Assembly: GCF_028553745.1 (NCBI RefSeq)
Contig: NZ_CP067129.1
Location: forward strand, 2,524,501 to 2,588,500
Source of the DNA: Paracoccus seriniphilus
GTDB lineage: Bacteria; Pseudomonadota; Alphaproteobacteria; Rhodobacterales; Rhodobacteraceae
DNA length: 64,000 nt
Direction: 5' to 3'
A model generated the notes under the pieces. It did no database searches. It was not told the DNA's origin and saw only the letters and a list, made by a program, of their open reading frames with translations. The first letter of the stretch is position 1. Each line of letters starts with the position of its first letter. Below are positions 36,023-45,653 of the stretch, in pieces. Position numbers and translations under genes: made by a program.

Positions 36023-36049
36023 TCATTCCGCCCTTCAGGGCATGAACGC

Positions 36050-36076
36050 AAAAGCGGCCCCGAGGGGCCGCTTTTT
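36050..36076. terminator. Bidirectional rho-independent terminator
   Basis: AAAAGCGGCCC and GGGCCGCTTTT form an eleven-base perfect stem around CGAG, with A- and T-runs on both sides. It lies between the converging outer-membrane protein and ettA genes and can end both transcripts. Confidence 0.88.
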
Positions 36077-36142
36077 CATTTGGGAAACCGCAGGTTCAAC
36101 TATGCGGCCGGCGGGACGCCGACCTCGGGGCCATAGCGTCCC

Positions 36143-37798
36143 TTACCGCGAGAATTTCTTGTATTTCACACGTTTGGGCTCGATGGAATCTGCACCCAGG
36201 CGGCGGACCTTGTCTTCCTCGTAGGCCTCGAAGTTGCCTTCGAACCATTCGACATGGGCATCGCCCTCGAAGGCCAGAATATGCGTGCAGAGACGGTCAA
36301 GGAAGAAGCGATCGTGCGAGATGATCACCGCGCAGCCCGCGAAATCTTCCAGCGCCGCTTCCAGCGCCTGCAGGGTTTCGACATCCAGATCGTTGGTCGG
36401 TTCGTCCAGAAGCAGAACATTGCCGCCAGATTTCAACAGCTTGGCCATATGGACGCGATTGCGTTCCCCGCCCGAAAGCTGGCCGACCTTCTTCTGCTGA
36501 TCGCCGCCCTTGAAATTGAAGGCGCTGCAATAGGCGCGGCTGTTCATCTGCGCGTCGCCAAGCACGATCTGCTCGGCACCACCGCTGACTTCCTCCCAGA
36601 CGGTCGCATTGGGATCCAGCGCGTCGCGTGACTGGTCCACATAGGACAGATGCACCGTGTCGCCATAGGAAATCTCGCCCTCGTCGGGCTGCTCCTGGCC
36701 GGTCAACATGCGGAACAACGTCGATTTACCCGCGCCGTTGGGGCCGATCACGCCAACGATGCCACCGGGAGGCAGGCTGAAATCCAGATCTTCGATCAAC
36801 AGCTTGTCGCCCATGGCCTTCTTCAGACCGTTGACTTCGATCACCTTGCTGCCCAGGCGTTCGCCATTGGGGATGATGATCTGGGCGCGCGACAGCTTTT
36901 CACGCTCGGACTGGCCGGCCATTTCGTTATAGGCGTTGATCCGGGCCTTGGATTTGGCCTGACGTGCCTTGGCGCCGGCGCGGATCCATTCCAATTCGCG
37001 CTCCAGCGTTTTCTGCTTGGATTTGTCTTCGCGCGCTTCCTGCGCAAGACGCTTGGCCTTTTGTTCCAGCCAAGCCGAATAATTGCCCTCATAGGGAATT
37101 CCCCGACCGCGATCCAGTTCGAGGATCCAGCTGGTGATATCGTCGAGGAAATAACGGTCGTGGGTCACGCAGAGGATCGTGCCCTTGTATTCGATCAGGT
37201 GCTTTTGCAGCCAGGCGATGGTTTCCGCGTCCAGGTGGTTGGTCGGTTCGTCCAGCAGCAGCATGTCGGGCGCTTCCAGCAACAGCTTGCACAGCGCCAC
37301 CCGGCGACGTTCACCGCCTGACAATGTGTCCACATCGGCGTCATCGGGCGGGCAGCGCAGGGCCTCCATCGCGACGTCGATCTGGCTGTCCAGATCCCAA
37401 AGGTTCTCGGCGTCGATCTCGTCCTGCAGGGCCGCCATTTCATCGGCGGTCTCGTCGGAATAGTTCATCGCCAGTTCGTTATAGCGCTCCAGCTTGGCCT
37501 TTTTCGCGGCGACACCCAGCATGACGTTCTCACGCACGTTCAACGAGCTGTCCAGCTGCGGTTCCTGCGGCAGATAGCCCACGGTCGCGCCCTTGGCGGC
37601 CCAGGCTTCGCCGGTGAAATCCTTGTCCAGACCGGCCATGACCCGCAGCAGCGTGGATTTACCGGCGCCGTTGACCCCAACGACACCGATCTTCACGCCG
37701 GGAAGAAAGTTCAGACGGATATTTTCAAAGACCTTCTTGCCGCCGGGATAGGTCTTGGACACGCCGTCCATGTGATAGACAAACTGATAGGACGCCAT
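36143..37798 (-). CDS. ettA: Energy-dependent translational throttle protein EttA (ABC-F)
   Basis: The product is 551 residues, starting at MASYQFVYHM, with AGGAGA six bases before the ATG; a start five codons earlier overlaps that site. It has two ABC domains and no membrane part: Walker A GVNGAGKST and GPNGAGKST, signatures LSGGERRRVAL and LSGGERNRVHM. A charged linker rich in Arg/Lys lies between them (about 245-320). EttA binds the ribosomal E site and gates elongation by ATP/ADP ratio. Confidence 0.95.
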   Translation of the reverse strand: MASYQFVYHMDGVSKTYPGGKKVFENIRLNFLPGVKIGVVGVNGAGKSTLLRVMAGLDKDFTGEAWAAKGATVGYLPQEPQLDSSLNVRENVMLGVAAKKAKLERYNELAMNYSDETADEMAALQDEIDAENLWDLDSQIDVAMEALRCPPDDADVDTLSGGERRRVALCKLLLEAPDMLLLDEPTNHLDAETIAWLQKHLIEYKGTILCVTHDRYFLDDITSWILELDRGRGIPYEGNYSAWLEQKAKRLAQEAREDKSKQKTLERELEWIRAGAKARQAKSKARINAYNEMAGQSEREKLSRAQIIIPNGERLGSKVIEVNGLKKAMGDKLLIEDLDFSLPPGGIVGVIGPNGAGKSTLFRMLTGQEQPDEGEISYGDTVHLSYVDQSRDALDPNATVWEEVSGGAEQIVLGDAQMNSRAYCSAFNFKGGDQQKKVGQLSGGERNRVHMAKLLKSGGNVLLLDEPTNDLDVETLQALEAALEDFAGCAVIISHDRFFLDRLCTHILAFEGDAHVEWFEGNFEAYEEDKVRRLGADSIEPKRVKYKKFSR

Positions 37799-37855
37799 CG
37801 GAATCTCCTGCAAAGCTTTGGCGCTATGTAGGCGAAAGCGGCGGCAGGGAAAAGG

Positions 37856-38728
37856 TCAGCGTATGTCCGCGTTGAAATCGGCAGACATATGGTGTTCCAG
37901 AAACTCGAATTGCGGTTCCAGTTTGGCGCGCAGGGCGGCGCGAGCCTCGTCGGGGACGGAAATATCGCCCGGTGCCGCGAAGACCTTCTTGTGCAATCCG
38001 CTGTAATTTGCGGCAGGCAGGCCCAGGAATTCCTCGACCTCGCGGATCAGCCCTGCGGGATCGCGCGCGATCCGGCCAAAGGGCAGAACCAGCAGCCGGT
38101 CCGGGGGAAAACGCGCCTGCCAGCGCGGCAGATAGGCGGCGTAATCGCCACGGTCCATCAGAACCGGGTCTTCGATTTCGGCCAGCCAGTCCTCCAGCGA
38201 GGCCGGTGTGCGTTTCTTGCGCCGCAGGTTCATCTTCAGTTGCGAGATCGCGCGATCAACGGGATGGCGGATGATATAGATGAACTTTGCATGGGGCAGG
38301 AAATCACGAATGTAATCCACGCCTTCATCGGGCAGCGTCGAATATTCCGGCGTGATGTCGATGGGGCGCGTCCCCGCCGGCGCAGGGGCGAAGATGCTGC
38401 GATACCAGCGTTCGGTGAACATCTTGCCGCTGGTCACCTCGGACAGATAGGTGGCCTTTTCGGGCGACAGCGGAACGCCGCGATCCAGATGCCGCTTGAC
38501 GATGTTTTCCTTGCTGCGCCGGAAATGCCAGGGCAGCCATTCGCGATGTTCAGGCACGAAGCGGTGATTGAAGAACTGCACTTCCTTGAAGGGCGGGGTC
38601 CAGATCTTCGGGTGCTGGGCCAGAATGGTGCTCAGCCAGCTGGTGCCGGCCTTCTGCGCGCCAATCCCGACAATGCGCGGCTTGCGCGGCTTGCCTTCCG
38701 GATCCCAGCGCGACACCGCATCATTCAT
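37856..38728 (-). CDS. Sulfotransferase family protein
   Basis: The product is 290 residues from the ATG at 38728, which overlaps the rimO stop (ATGA); an ATG four codons earlier is possible. The 5'-phosphosulfate loop is [12 protein letters not shown] near residue 20, and the 3'-phosphate motif [12 protein letters not shown] near 170. It probably transfers sulfate from PAPS to a carbohydrate, lipid or peptide. There are no membrane segments. Translational coupling to rimO is unexpected for a carbohydrate sulfotransferase. Confidence 0.85.
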   Translation of the reverse strand: MNDAVSRWDPEGKPRKPRIVGIGAQKAGTSWLSTILAQHPKIWTPPFKEVQFFNHRFVPEHREWLPWHFRRSKENIVKRHLDRGVPLSPEKATYLSEVTSGKMFTERWYRSIFAPAPAGTRPIDITPEYSTLPDEGVDYIRDFLPHAKFIYIIRHPVDRAISQLKMNLRRKKRTPASLEDWLAEIEDPVLMDRGDYAAYLPRWQARFPPDRLLVLPFGRIARDPAGLIREVEEFLGLPAANYSGLHKKVFAAPGDISVPDEARAALRAKLEPQFEFLEHHMSADFNADIR

Positions 38729-40089
38729 AGCCGTCCCCACAGATCATATTCGCCTGCCTCATCCACTGTCACGCTGACGATATCGCCGGGCTTGAGTGAT
38801 TCGAAGCCCTCATCGATGAACAGATTGCCATCGATTTCGGGGGCATCGGCCTTGGTGCGGCAGGTCGCGCCTTCATCATCGACGGCATCCACGATGACCT
38901 CGACCACCGTTCCGACCTTGTCGGCCAGTTTCGCCTCGCTGATCGCCTGAGCCTTCTGCATGAAGCGTTCGAAGCGTTCCTGCTTGATTTCATCGGGGAC
39001 GTGGTCGGGCAGATCATTGGCTCGTGCCCCGGCCACGTTCTCATATTGGAACGCCCCGACACGATCCAGCTGCGCCTCGTCCAGCCAGTCCAGCAGGGTC
39101 TGGAACTCCTGTTCGGTTTCGCCCGGATAGCCGACGATAAAGGTCGAGCGCAGGGTGATCTCGGGGCAAATGCTGCGCCAAGCGGCGATTTCATCCAGAG
39201 TCCTGGCCGCCGCGGCCGGACGCGCCATGCGCCTGAGCGTATCCGGATGGGCATGCTGGAAGGGGATGTCCAGATAGGGCAGAACCAGCCCCTCGGCCAT
39301 CAGCGGGATGAGGTCGCGCACATGCGGATAGGGATAGACATAGTGCAGCCGCAGCCAGGCACCCAGGCTGCCCAGATCACGGGCGAGATCGGTGATATGG
39401 GCTCGATGACCGCGCTCCTCGGCAAACTTGCGGTCCACGCCATAGGCCGAGGTATCCTGGCTGATGACCAGCAACTCCCTGACCCCGGCCTCGACCAGCT
39501 TTTCGGCCTCACGCATGATGGCATGGGCCGGGCGGCTGACCAGCTTGCCGCGCATGTCGGGGATGATGCAGAATTTGCATTTGTGGTTACAGCCCTCTGA
39601 AATCTTCAGATAGCTGTAATGGCGCGGAGTCAGGCTGACACCCGAGGCCGGCAGCAGATCGATATAGGGATCGGGACGGGGCGGCACCGCGCCATGCACG
39701 GCATCCAGCACATCCTCATATTGATGGGGGCCGGTCACCGCCAGCACCTTGGGGTGCGTGCCGGTGATATATTCGGGTTCGGCACCCAGGCAGCCGGTCA
39801 CGATCACCCGCCCGTTTTCCTGCAGCGCCTCACCAATGGCTTCAAGGCTTTCCGCCTTGGCGCTGTCCAGAAAACCGCAGGTGTTCACGATCACCGCATC
39901 CGCACCCTGATATTCGGGGCTGATGGCATAGCCCTCGGCGCGCAGGCGCGTCAGGATGCGTTCGCTATCCACCAGCGCCTTGGGGCAGCCAAGGCTGACC
40001 ATGCCGATGGTCGGCTGTCCATCGCGCCGCTCCTGGGGGATGCGGGCGCGGGCGAGGTCGGGGCGCAGATCGGGCGGGTTCGTTTGCAT
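38725..40089 (-). CDS. rimO: Ribosomal protein S12 methylthiotransferase RimO
   Basis: The 454-residue radical SAM enzyme adds a methylthio group to the conserved Asp of ribosomal protein S12. The N-terminal MTTase domain has [25 protein letters not shown] and VTGCLGAE (three cluster cysteines). The radical SAM motif is CNHKCKFC with KISEG before it. A TRAM domain ends the protein (VVEVIVDAV...GDIVSVTVD). I chose the [11 protein letters not shown] start from memory of relatives; ATGs at 40107 and 40137 are alternatives and none has a strong ribosome site. Confidence 0.94.
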   Translation of the reverse strand: MQTNPPDLRPDLARARIPQERRDGQPTIGMVSLGCPKALVDSERILTRLRAEGYAISPEYQGADAVIVNTCGFLDSAKAESLEAIGEALQENGRVIVTGCLGAEPEYITGTHPKVLAVTGPHQYEDVLDAVHGAVPPRPDPYIDLLPASGVSLTPRHYSYLKISEGCNHKCKFCIIPDMRGKLVSRPAHAIMREAEKLVEAGVRELLVISQDTSAYGVDRKFAEERGHRAHITDLARDLGSLGAWLRLHYVYPYPHVRDLIPLMAEGLVLPYLDIPFQHAHPDTLRRMARPAAAARTLDEIAAWRSICPEITLRSTFIVGYPGETEQEFQTLLDWLDEAQLDRVGAFQYENVAGARANDLPDHVPDEIKQERFERFMQKAQAISEAKLADKVGTVVEVIVDAVDDEGATCRTKADAPEIDGNLFIDEGFESLKPGDIVSVTVDEAGEYDLWGRL

Positions 40090-40200
40090 CCGCTGCAGAT
40101 AATCCATTCCGTTGCGTGGGAAAAGCACGCAGTGCACATATTCTTGCGACCTGTCGCATCGTCACGATGCTTGCGACAGGCATTGTCATCCCGGCACGGT

Positions 40201-40716
40201 TCAATCCGCTGCGGCGCGCGTGCCCGCCAGGGCGATCATCGACACGCCACTGGAAATCAGCTCTACCGCCAGCAACAGCCCCAGGATCGTGGCCGCCGCA
40301 GCGGGAAAATTGCCAAGGATCATCACCGCCAGCAAGACCGAAACAGCCCCGCTGATCAGCAACAGCCAGAAGGCGACCGTGCCGCGCAGGGCAAATGATA
40401 TCAATATCTTGAACAGGCCCGAGACAAGAAAAACAAGGGCCACCATCAACGTCAGCGATATGATCCCCGCCATGGGTCTGGCCAACAGCCACACGCCCAG
40501 CACTGCGAATGCCAGCCCCAGCATCATCACCCAGGCCCGGCCGTCCCAACCCGGCGCACGAAAGGCGGCCCAGAGCAGCAACACGCCAAGGAACAAGAAG
40601 GACCAGCCGGTCAGCTGTTCAACCGTCAGTGTTGCAGCCAGCGGGTTCATCAACGCGAAGATTCCGGCAATGATCGACAGCCCTCCCAGGGCGACCCAAA
40701 GAAATCTGCTGTTCAT
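40201..40716 (-). CDS. HdeD-family membrane protein (DUF308)
   Basis: The 171-residue protein has six predicted membrane helices arranged as repeated pairs, with GGLSIIAGIFALMNP at the start, typical of HdeD/DUF308. The start MNSRFLWVAL is set by AGGAG eight bases upstream; the longer open frame runs across the divergent gene. E. coli HdeD is linked to acid resistance; the mechanism is not known. It lies between rimO and the divergent ClpP-like gene. Confidence 0.88.
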   Translation of the reverse strand: MNSRFLWVALGGLSIIAGIFALMNPLAATLTVEQLTGWSFLFLGVLLLWAAFRAPGWDGRAWVMMLGLAFAVLGVWLLARPMAGIISLTLMVALVFLVSGLFKILISFALRGTVAFWLLLISGAVSVLLAVMILGNFPAAAATILGLLLAVELISSGVSMIALAGTRAAAD

Positions 40717-40888
40717 CGGTGCAACTCCTGCCTGACAATCCGCCGCGATGATCGCATATGGTGCCGAATCTGGCGAAAAAAACTTTACCGATGGTTTCTT
40801 TTGGCGCCGCCCTGTCACAAAAATGCGGCGAGGCCTGATCACGCAGCCGTGGCTTTCATGGCAGGTCCGGCTATTGCAGATTGACCGA

Positions 40889-41365
40889 ATGACCAATTGC
40901 CTGCGCCCGCTCCTGTCCGTGATCGCCATGCTTGTCCTGACCCTTGCCGCATCTGCGGCAAATGCAGAGATACGCGCACACGGGCCATATATCGACATCA
41001 TCAACGACAAGGGGGGCAATGTCATGGCCATGGCGCAACGGCGGGGCCAACTGGCGCGCTCGGGCAAGCAGGTGCGGATCCGGGGCTATTGCCGCTCGGC
41101 CTGCACCATGCTGGTCACGCTGCCCAATGCCTGCATCGGCCCCAAGGCACGCATCGGCTTTCACGCCCCGCGCCTGCCGAACACGAATATCATTCCGCCG
41201 ATGGTGGATCAGATCATGGGAAACTTTTATCGCAACGGCATCCGCGAACGCTGGTTCGGCGGCTGGAACCGGTCACTGGAGATGACGGTCATCTCGGCCC
41301 GCGATTATGTCAGACTTGACCCCCAGACCCGCATTTGTTCCAGCCTGGGGGGCAAGAAAAAGTAA
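40889..41365 (+). CDS. Periplasmic ClpP-like protein
   Basis: The 158-residue protein starts at MTNCLRPLLS with a signal peptide cleaved after ANA (about residue 26). The mature sequence follows the ClpP/crotonase core: INDKGGNVMAMAQRRG (glycine loop), GKQVRIRGYCRSACTML with Ser70 at the nucleophile position, and GPKARIGFHAP with His92. Three cysteines (68, 72, 82) surround the site and could form disulfides in the periplasm. It resembles COG3904-type predicted periplasmic proteins. Whether it is an active protease is unknown. Confidence 0.7.
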   Translation: MTNCLRPLLSVIAMLVLTLAASAANAEIRAHGPYIDIINDKGGNVMAMAQRRGQLARSGKQVRIRGYCRSACTMLVTLPNACIGPKARIGFHAPRLPNTNIIPPMVDQIMGNFYRNGIRERWFGGWNRSLEMTVISARDYVRLDPQTRICSSLGGKKK

Positions 41366-41376
41366 GCTGGTCAGGG

Positions 41377-42150
41377 TTATTCCCGCAGACGCCAGCCAGT
41401 GGCGAATATCCAGCGGATGATTGCGAAGCAGACGGCAACCATCAGCGCCACGGCCAGCAGGGACACGCCGACCGGCACATCGGCCAGACCGAAAAACGAC
41501 CAGCGGAAGCCCGAGATCAGGTAGAGAACCGGGTTCAGCTTGGCCACGGCCTCCCAGAAGGGGGGCAGCATGCTTGCCGAATAGAAAGCCCCGCCCAGAA
41601 AGACCAGCGGCGTGATGACCATCATCGGAATAATCTGCAGTTGCTCAAAGGATTTGGCCCACAGGCCGATGATGAAGCCCAGCAGGCTGAAGCCGATCGC
41701 GGTCAGGAACAGGAAGGCCAGCATCCAGAACGGATGCAGGATATGCACCCCGACAAAGAAGAAGCTGGTCCCCAGAATGATCAGTGCGATCAGCATGGCC
41801 TTGGCGGCAGCAGCACCGACAAAACCCATCGTCACCTCGACCCAGCCAACGGGCGAAACCAGATATTCATAGATCGTGCCGCTGAATTTCGGGAAATAGA
41901 TCCCGAAGCTGGCATTGCTGACCGATTGCTGCAGCACAGTCAGCATCATCAGGCCTGGCACGATAAAGGCCCCATAGGGCACCCCGTCCACGGACTGGAT
42001 CCGCCCGCCGATCGCCGCGCCGAAGACGACGAAATACAGCACCGTGGAAACCACCGGAGAGGCCATCGACTGCCAGATGGTGCGGAAGAACCGCATCATT
42101 TCATGATGAAAGATGGCCCAGACACCGGGCCAGTTGATCGACGCATTCAT
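41377..42150 (-). CDS. ABC-2 type permease (YadH-like)
   Basis: The 257-residue membrane protein has six helices and the ABC-2 signature region ([20 protein letters not shown], then [17 protein letters not shown]). It pairs with the ATPase gene just upstream, which overlaps it by four bases. The pair resembles E. coli YadG/YadH, exporters of unknown substrate. Confidence 0.9.
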   Translation of the reverse strand: MNASINWPGVWAIFHHEMMRFFRTIWQSMASPVVSTVLYFVVFGAAIGGRIQSVDGVPYGAFIVPGLMMLTVLQQSVSNASFGIYFPKFSGTIYEYLVSPVGWVEVTMGFVGAAAAKAMLIALIILGTSFFFVGVHILHPFWMLAFLFLTAIGFSLLGFIIGLWAKSFEQLQIIPMMVITPLVFLGGAFYSASMLPPFWEAVAKLNPVLYLISGFRWSFFGLADVPVGVSLLAVALMVAVCFAIIRWIFATGWRLRE

Positions 42151-43088
42151 GCCCTGTTCTCCGATTTGTCGTTCTCAAGCAACGAAATGAACACCTCTTC
42201 CAGACTGGACTGCCGGGTCGAAACGTCCCTGACGGTGATGCCCTGTTCGGCCAGATCACCCAGCAGTCGGGCGATACCGGTGCGCTCGGCGCGCGTGTCA
42301 TATTCATAACTGATGCAGCTTCCGTCCCTGGCCAGTTCCAGGCCGCGACCGGCCAGATCTTCCGGGATTTCCTGCAGGGGCGTATCGACCTCTATGGTCA
42401 GGGTCTTCTTGCCGAACTCGCCCATCAGTTCATCCTTGGACTTCACCAACAGCAGCTGTCCGTGATTGATCACGCCGATACGGTCGGCCATTTCCTCGGC
42501 CTCTTCCAGATAATGGGTCGTCAGAATGATGGTGACGCCATCGCGACGCAGCTGTTCGACGACCTCCCACATTTCACGACGCAGCGCGACATCGACCCCG
42601 GCGGTCGGTTCGTCAAGGAACAGAACCTTGGGCCGATGCGAAAGTGCCTTGGCAATCAGCACCCGCCGCTTCATGCCCCCCGACAATTCGCGCGTCGCCG
42701 CGTTGCGCTTGTCCCACAGCGCCAGACTGCGCAAAACCTTCTCGATATAGGCCTCGTCAGGCCCTTCGCCATAAAGGCCACGGGTAAAGCGGACGCAGTT
42801 GATGACCTTTTCAAAGGGTTCCAGCGCGATTTCCTGGGGCACCAGCCCGATCATCTTGCGCGCGGCGCGCCAGTCGGTGCGCAGGTCATGCCCGCCCACC
42901 TTGACCGAGCCGCTGCTGGCTTCGACCAGCCCGCAGATGATGGAAATCAGCGTTGTCTTGCCCGCGCCGTTGGGCCCCAGAAGGGCAATGATCTCGCCCT
43001 CTTCGATGGACATGCTGACATTGTTCAGGGCCTTCGTGCCACTGCCATATTGTTTCGACAGATTGTCGATTTCGATGATTCCGGCCAT
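42147..43088 (-). CDS. ABC transporter ATP-binding protein (YadG-like)
   Basis: The 313-residue ATPase starts at [10 protein letters not shown] (GAGGAACCGGAAAC upstream; a start seven codons earlier is possible). Walker A is [11 protein letters not shown], signature [14 protein letters not shown], Walker [13 protein letters not shown], switch [13 protein letters not shown]. The C-terminal 80 residues are the regulatory extension of drug/antibiotic-type ABC ATPases. It is co-translated with the permease. Confidence 0.92.
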   Translation of the reverse strand: MAGIIEIDNLSKQYGSGTKALNNVSMSIEEGEIIALLGPNGAGKTTLISIICGLVEASSGSVKVGGHDLRTDWRAARKMIGLVPQEIALEPFEKVINCVRFTRGLYGEGPDEAYIEKVLRSLALWDKRNAATRELSGGMKRRVLIAKALSHRPKVLFLDEPTAGVDVALRREMWEVVEQLRRDGVTIILTTHYLEEAEEMADRIGVINHGQLLLVKSKDELMGEFGKKTLTIEVDTPLQEIPEDLAGRGLELARDGSCISYEYDTRAERTGIARLLGDLAEQGITVRDVSTRQSSLEEVFISLLENDKSENRA

Positions 43089-43360
43089 GTTTCCGGTTCC
43101 TCGTTTCATTCCTGATGCGCCGGACGCTTCGTGGCATGCAGCGGATTATTCGTGGATTTCGGTCGTTGCCGCAATGTGACGGCCAGCAGAGAGCCAAGCA
43201 GCCCAAGGGCCATTGCCCGACACCGAACGCGCACAATTACCCCAGATGGGAAAGCAATCGCCAAGATGCCAGAGGTGAAAGATGCAGATCCTGAAAAAAG
43301 ACGCGCGCGAGGTGAACACGGCCCGTTTCCTGCAAAGGTCCCGCCGCGGGCAGCGAACTC

Positions 43361-43957
43361 TCAGACCTCGAAGTCCCCGGCCTCGGGTCGGTCATAGGGG
43401 CGCGCAATGCGCGCATCGGCAAGGGAGTCGGTCCACCAGCGCAGCCGGTGGGCAAAGACCGCCATGGCAGCCTCGGCCGCGGCGCGGTCATCGGCGTCCA
43501 GAATCCGGCCCAATTCGTCAAAGCGTCGCCAGGGAGATGCGAAACTCAGCGTGTCGCGGATCGTCACCGTATGCAGTTCGGCCAGGATGACCCGCAGGGC
43601 CTCGATCGCGCGCAGCCCGCCCGAGATGCCGCCATAGCCGATCAGCCCCACGGGGCGCGCCCACCATTCGGCGGTGACGGAATCGATCAGCGTCTTCAGA
43701 TGTCCCGGTTCGGCATGATTGTATTCCGGTGTCACGATGACGAAGCCATCGGCCCCCTTCATGCGTTCCTGCAGGCGCTTTATGGCCTGTTTGTCGCCGA
43801 TCTGGACCGGCAGGATTTCGGGATCGGCCGGATCGAGGATTTCGGGCGCGAAGCCGTGATCCGACAGCTGCGCGGACACCCAGGCCGCCACGCGATCATT
43901 GATCCGGCCTTCGCGGATCGAACCCAGGATCACCACGATCCGATTTCCCTGCGTCAT
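43361..43957 (-). CDS. NAD(P)H-dependent FMN reductase family protein
   Basis: The 198-residue flavodoxin-fold protein has VILGSIREGRINDRVA as FMN phosphate loop near residue 8, VIVTPEYNHAEPGHLKTLID, and GYGGISGGLRAIEALR, the standard NADPH_FMN_red motifs. It reduces FMN, quinones, azo compounds or metal ions depending on the member. I chose MTQGNRIVV, eight bases after AAGGATG; an ATG at 43981 is also open. It is a single gene; the 270-bp stretch on its downstream side up to 43088 holds no convincing gene. Confidence 0.88.
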   Translation of the reverse strand: MTQGNRIVVILGSIREGRINDRVAAWVSAQLSDHGFAPEILDPADPEILPVQIGDKQAIKRLQERMKGADGFVIVTPEYNHAEPGHLKTLIDSVTAEWWARPVGLIGYGGISGGLRAIEALRVILAELHTVTIRDTLSFASPWRRFDELGRILDADDRAAAEAAMAVFAHRLRWWTDSLADARIARPYDRPEAGDFEV

Positions 43958-44234
43958 GCAAACATCCTTGCCCATCGTCACGGAACGCCACCAGCATTCC
44001 CTTAATCACGCCTCATATTCCATCCCGGACAGCTACCCCGATCAGGAACCGACACCAGTCACCCTCGCGCCAAGGCAGCCATATAGCCACTTTGCCAGAG
44101 CTTTGCCATGAAAGCCGCACATGCTTTGCAAATCGTTGTTTCACAGCCTTGTGCAGCCCCCTAGGACCAAGGACTCTGTCCGTGTATCCTTGCGAGACAG
44201 GCTCCTTGCCCCGTTTTCGCAGATACAGGCCGAT

Positions 44235-44960
44235 ATGTTTCCCATTCGCGATCACAATCCCTCGCTGCGCAAGCCATATGTGACATGGCTGCTGATCGCC
44301 GCCAATATCGTCATGTATCTCTTGACCCTGCCCGACACCGGGGGCGGGCAGACCCTCTGGGCCCATCTGGCGCTTTACCCGGTGGCGATCATGCATGGGG
44401 AATATCTGTGGGGTCTTGTCAGCCATATGTTCCTGCACGCCGGTTTGCTGCATCTGGGCGGCAACATGCTGTTCCTGTGGATTTTCGGCGACAACCTGGA
44501 AGACCAGATGGGGCATGGCGGCTTTCTGGTCTTCTATCTGCTGGCCGGGTTGCTGGCCGCCGCCGCACAGATCGCGACCGCGCCCATGTCATCGGTCCCG
44601 ATGGTCGGGGCCTCGGGCGCAATTGCCGGGGTGATGGGGGGCTATCTTCTGATGTTTCCCCGTGCGCGGGTCGATGTGGTGGCGATCTTCCTTGTATTCT
44701 TCAAGGTTTTTTCCCTGCCCGCATGGCTTACGCTGGGGCTGTGGCTGGCGCTGCAGCTATTTGGCGGATTCAGCATGACCGGATCGGAAGGTGGTGTCGC
44801 ATATTGGGCCCATGCCGGGGGCTTCCTTGCCGGAGCACTGCTGTGCCTGCCGTTGTTCCTGAAGCGGGGCGGCACGCATTTCTGGGCCGTGACCCACGGA
44901 CATCCGCCCCATGCCGCCGCGACCTATGCCCCCACGCGCATTCCTCGCGTCAGGCGCTAG
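44235..44960 (+). CDS. Rhomboid family intramembrane serine protease
   Basis: The 241-residue membrane protein has about six helices. The catalytic Ser127 lies in GASGAIAGVMG and His193 in AYWAHAGGF. HLGGNMLFLWIFGD (Asn78) supplies the oxyanion helix. The start MFPIRDHNPSLRKPY is preferred over the longer frame, which begins in non-homologous sequence. It cleaves membrane-spanning substrates; the targets are unknown. Its last 11 bases overlap the converging mnmD gene. Confidence 0.93.
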   Translation: MFPIRDHNPSLRKPYVTWLLIAANIVMYLLTLPDTGGGQTLWAHLALYPVAIMHGEYLWGLVSHMFLHAGLLHLGGNMLFLWIFGDNLEDQMGHGGFLVFYLLAGLLAAAAQIATAPMSSVPMVGASGAIAGVMGGYLLMFPRARVDVVAIFLVFFKVFSLPAWLTLGLWLALQLFGGFSMTGSEGGVAYWAHAGGFLAGALLCLPLFLKRGGTHFWAVTHGHPPHAAATYAPTRIPRVRR

Positions 44961-45642
44961 GCGAGCCGAGAGGTTCGAAACGCCCCACCGACATATGCCG
45001 TTTGGAGCCGAAACCGGGCCTGCGCTCGACCTGGAATCCGGCATCGGCCAAGGCACGACGGACATGGCCTGCCGCGGTATAGGTGGCGAATGTGGCCTGT
45101 GGCGCACTATGGGCGCCGACCTGCGCCATGACCTCGGGCGCCCACATCTCGGGGTTCTTGGCAGGCGAAAACCCGTCCAGAAACCACGCATCGGCGCGCC
45201 CGTCCCAGGCTGGCAAGGTCTGGCGCACATCGCCGATCTGCAGGTGCAGTTCAACCTGCCCCACCTGAATGACCGAGCCACCCCAGCCCTGCTGCAGCTG
45301 CGTCGCCAGCGGCGCAAGCTGGGGAAAGGCCTCATGCGCCTGCGCCAGTTGTGCCGGATCCATGGGAAAGGCCTCGAAGCTTGTCATGATCACCGGCATT
45401 TCCGCGACAGCCGCAAGTGCAAGACAGTTCAGCCCGGTGCCAAAGCCCAGTTCCGCCACGTGGAAACCGGGGCGCAGACGAGCAGGCAGGTCATTGCCCT
45501 GCAGGAAGACATGCCGCGTTTCCGCCAATCCCCCCGCCAGGCTGAAATACGGATCGTCAAAACGGACCGACACCGGCACGCCGCCGTCGCGCCATGTCAG
45601 CTGCGGCTGGTCCGCCTGCGTGATATCGGTTAGATCGCCCAT
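44950..45642 (-). CDS. mnmD: tRNA U34 methyltransferase MnmD
   Basis: The 230-residue SAM-dependent methyltransferase (DUF752) has AELGFGTGLNCLAL as motif I, SFEAFPMD, then DAWFLDGFSPAKNPEMW and a C-terminal RPGFGSKRHM. It methylates 5-aminomethyl-2-thiouridine at tRNA position 34 in the last step of mnm5s2U formation. In E. coli this activity is fused to the FAD domain in MnmC; here the methyltransferase stands alone and the FAD partner is the divergent neighbour. Confidence 0.9.
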   Translation of the reverse strand: MGDLTDITQADQPQLTWRDGGVPVSVRFDDPYFSLAGGLAETRHVFLQGNDLPARLRPGFHVAELGFGTGLNCLALAAVAEMPVIMTSFEAFPMDPAQLAQAHEAFPQLAPLATQLQQGWGGSVIQVGQVELHLQIGDVRQTLPAWDGRADAWFLDGFSPAKNPEMWAPEVMAQVGAHSAPQATFATYTAAGHVRRALADAGFQVERRPGFGSKRHMSVGRFEPLGSPSA

Positions 45643-45653
45643 TCGGTTCTGCT

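Noticed and set aside
43282..43360. Plus-strand small frame starting MQILKKDAREVNTARF
   Set aside because: Only about 26 codons lie outside the antisense FMN-reductase gene, and the rest is a shadow, so I could not support a separate gene.
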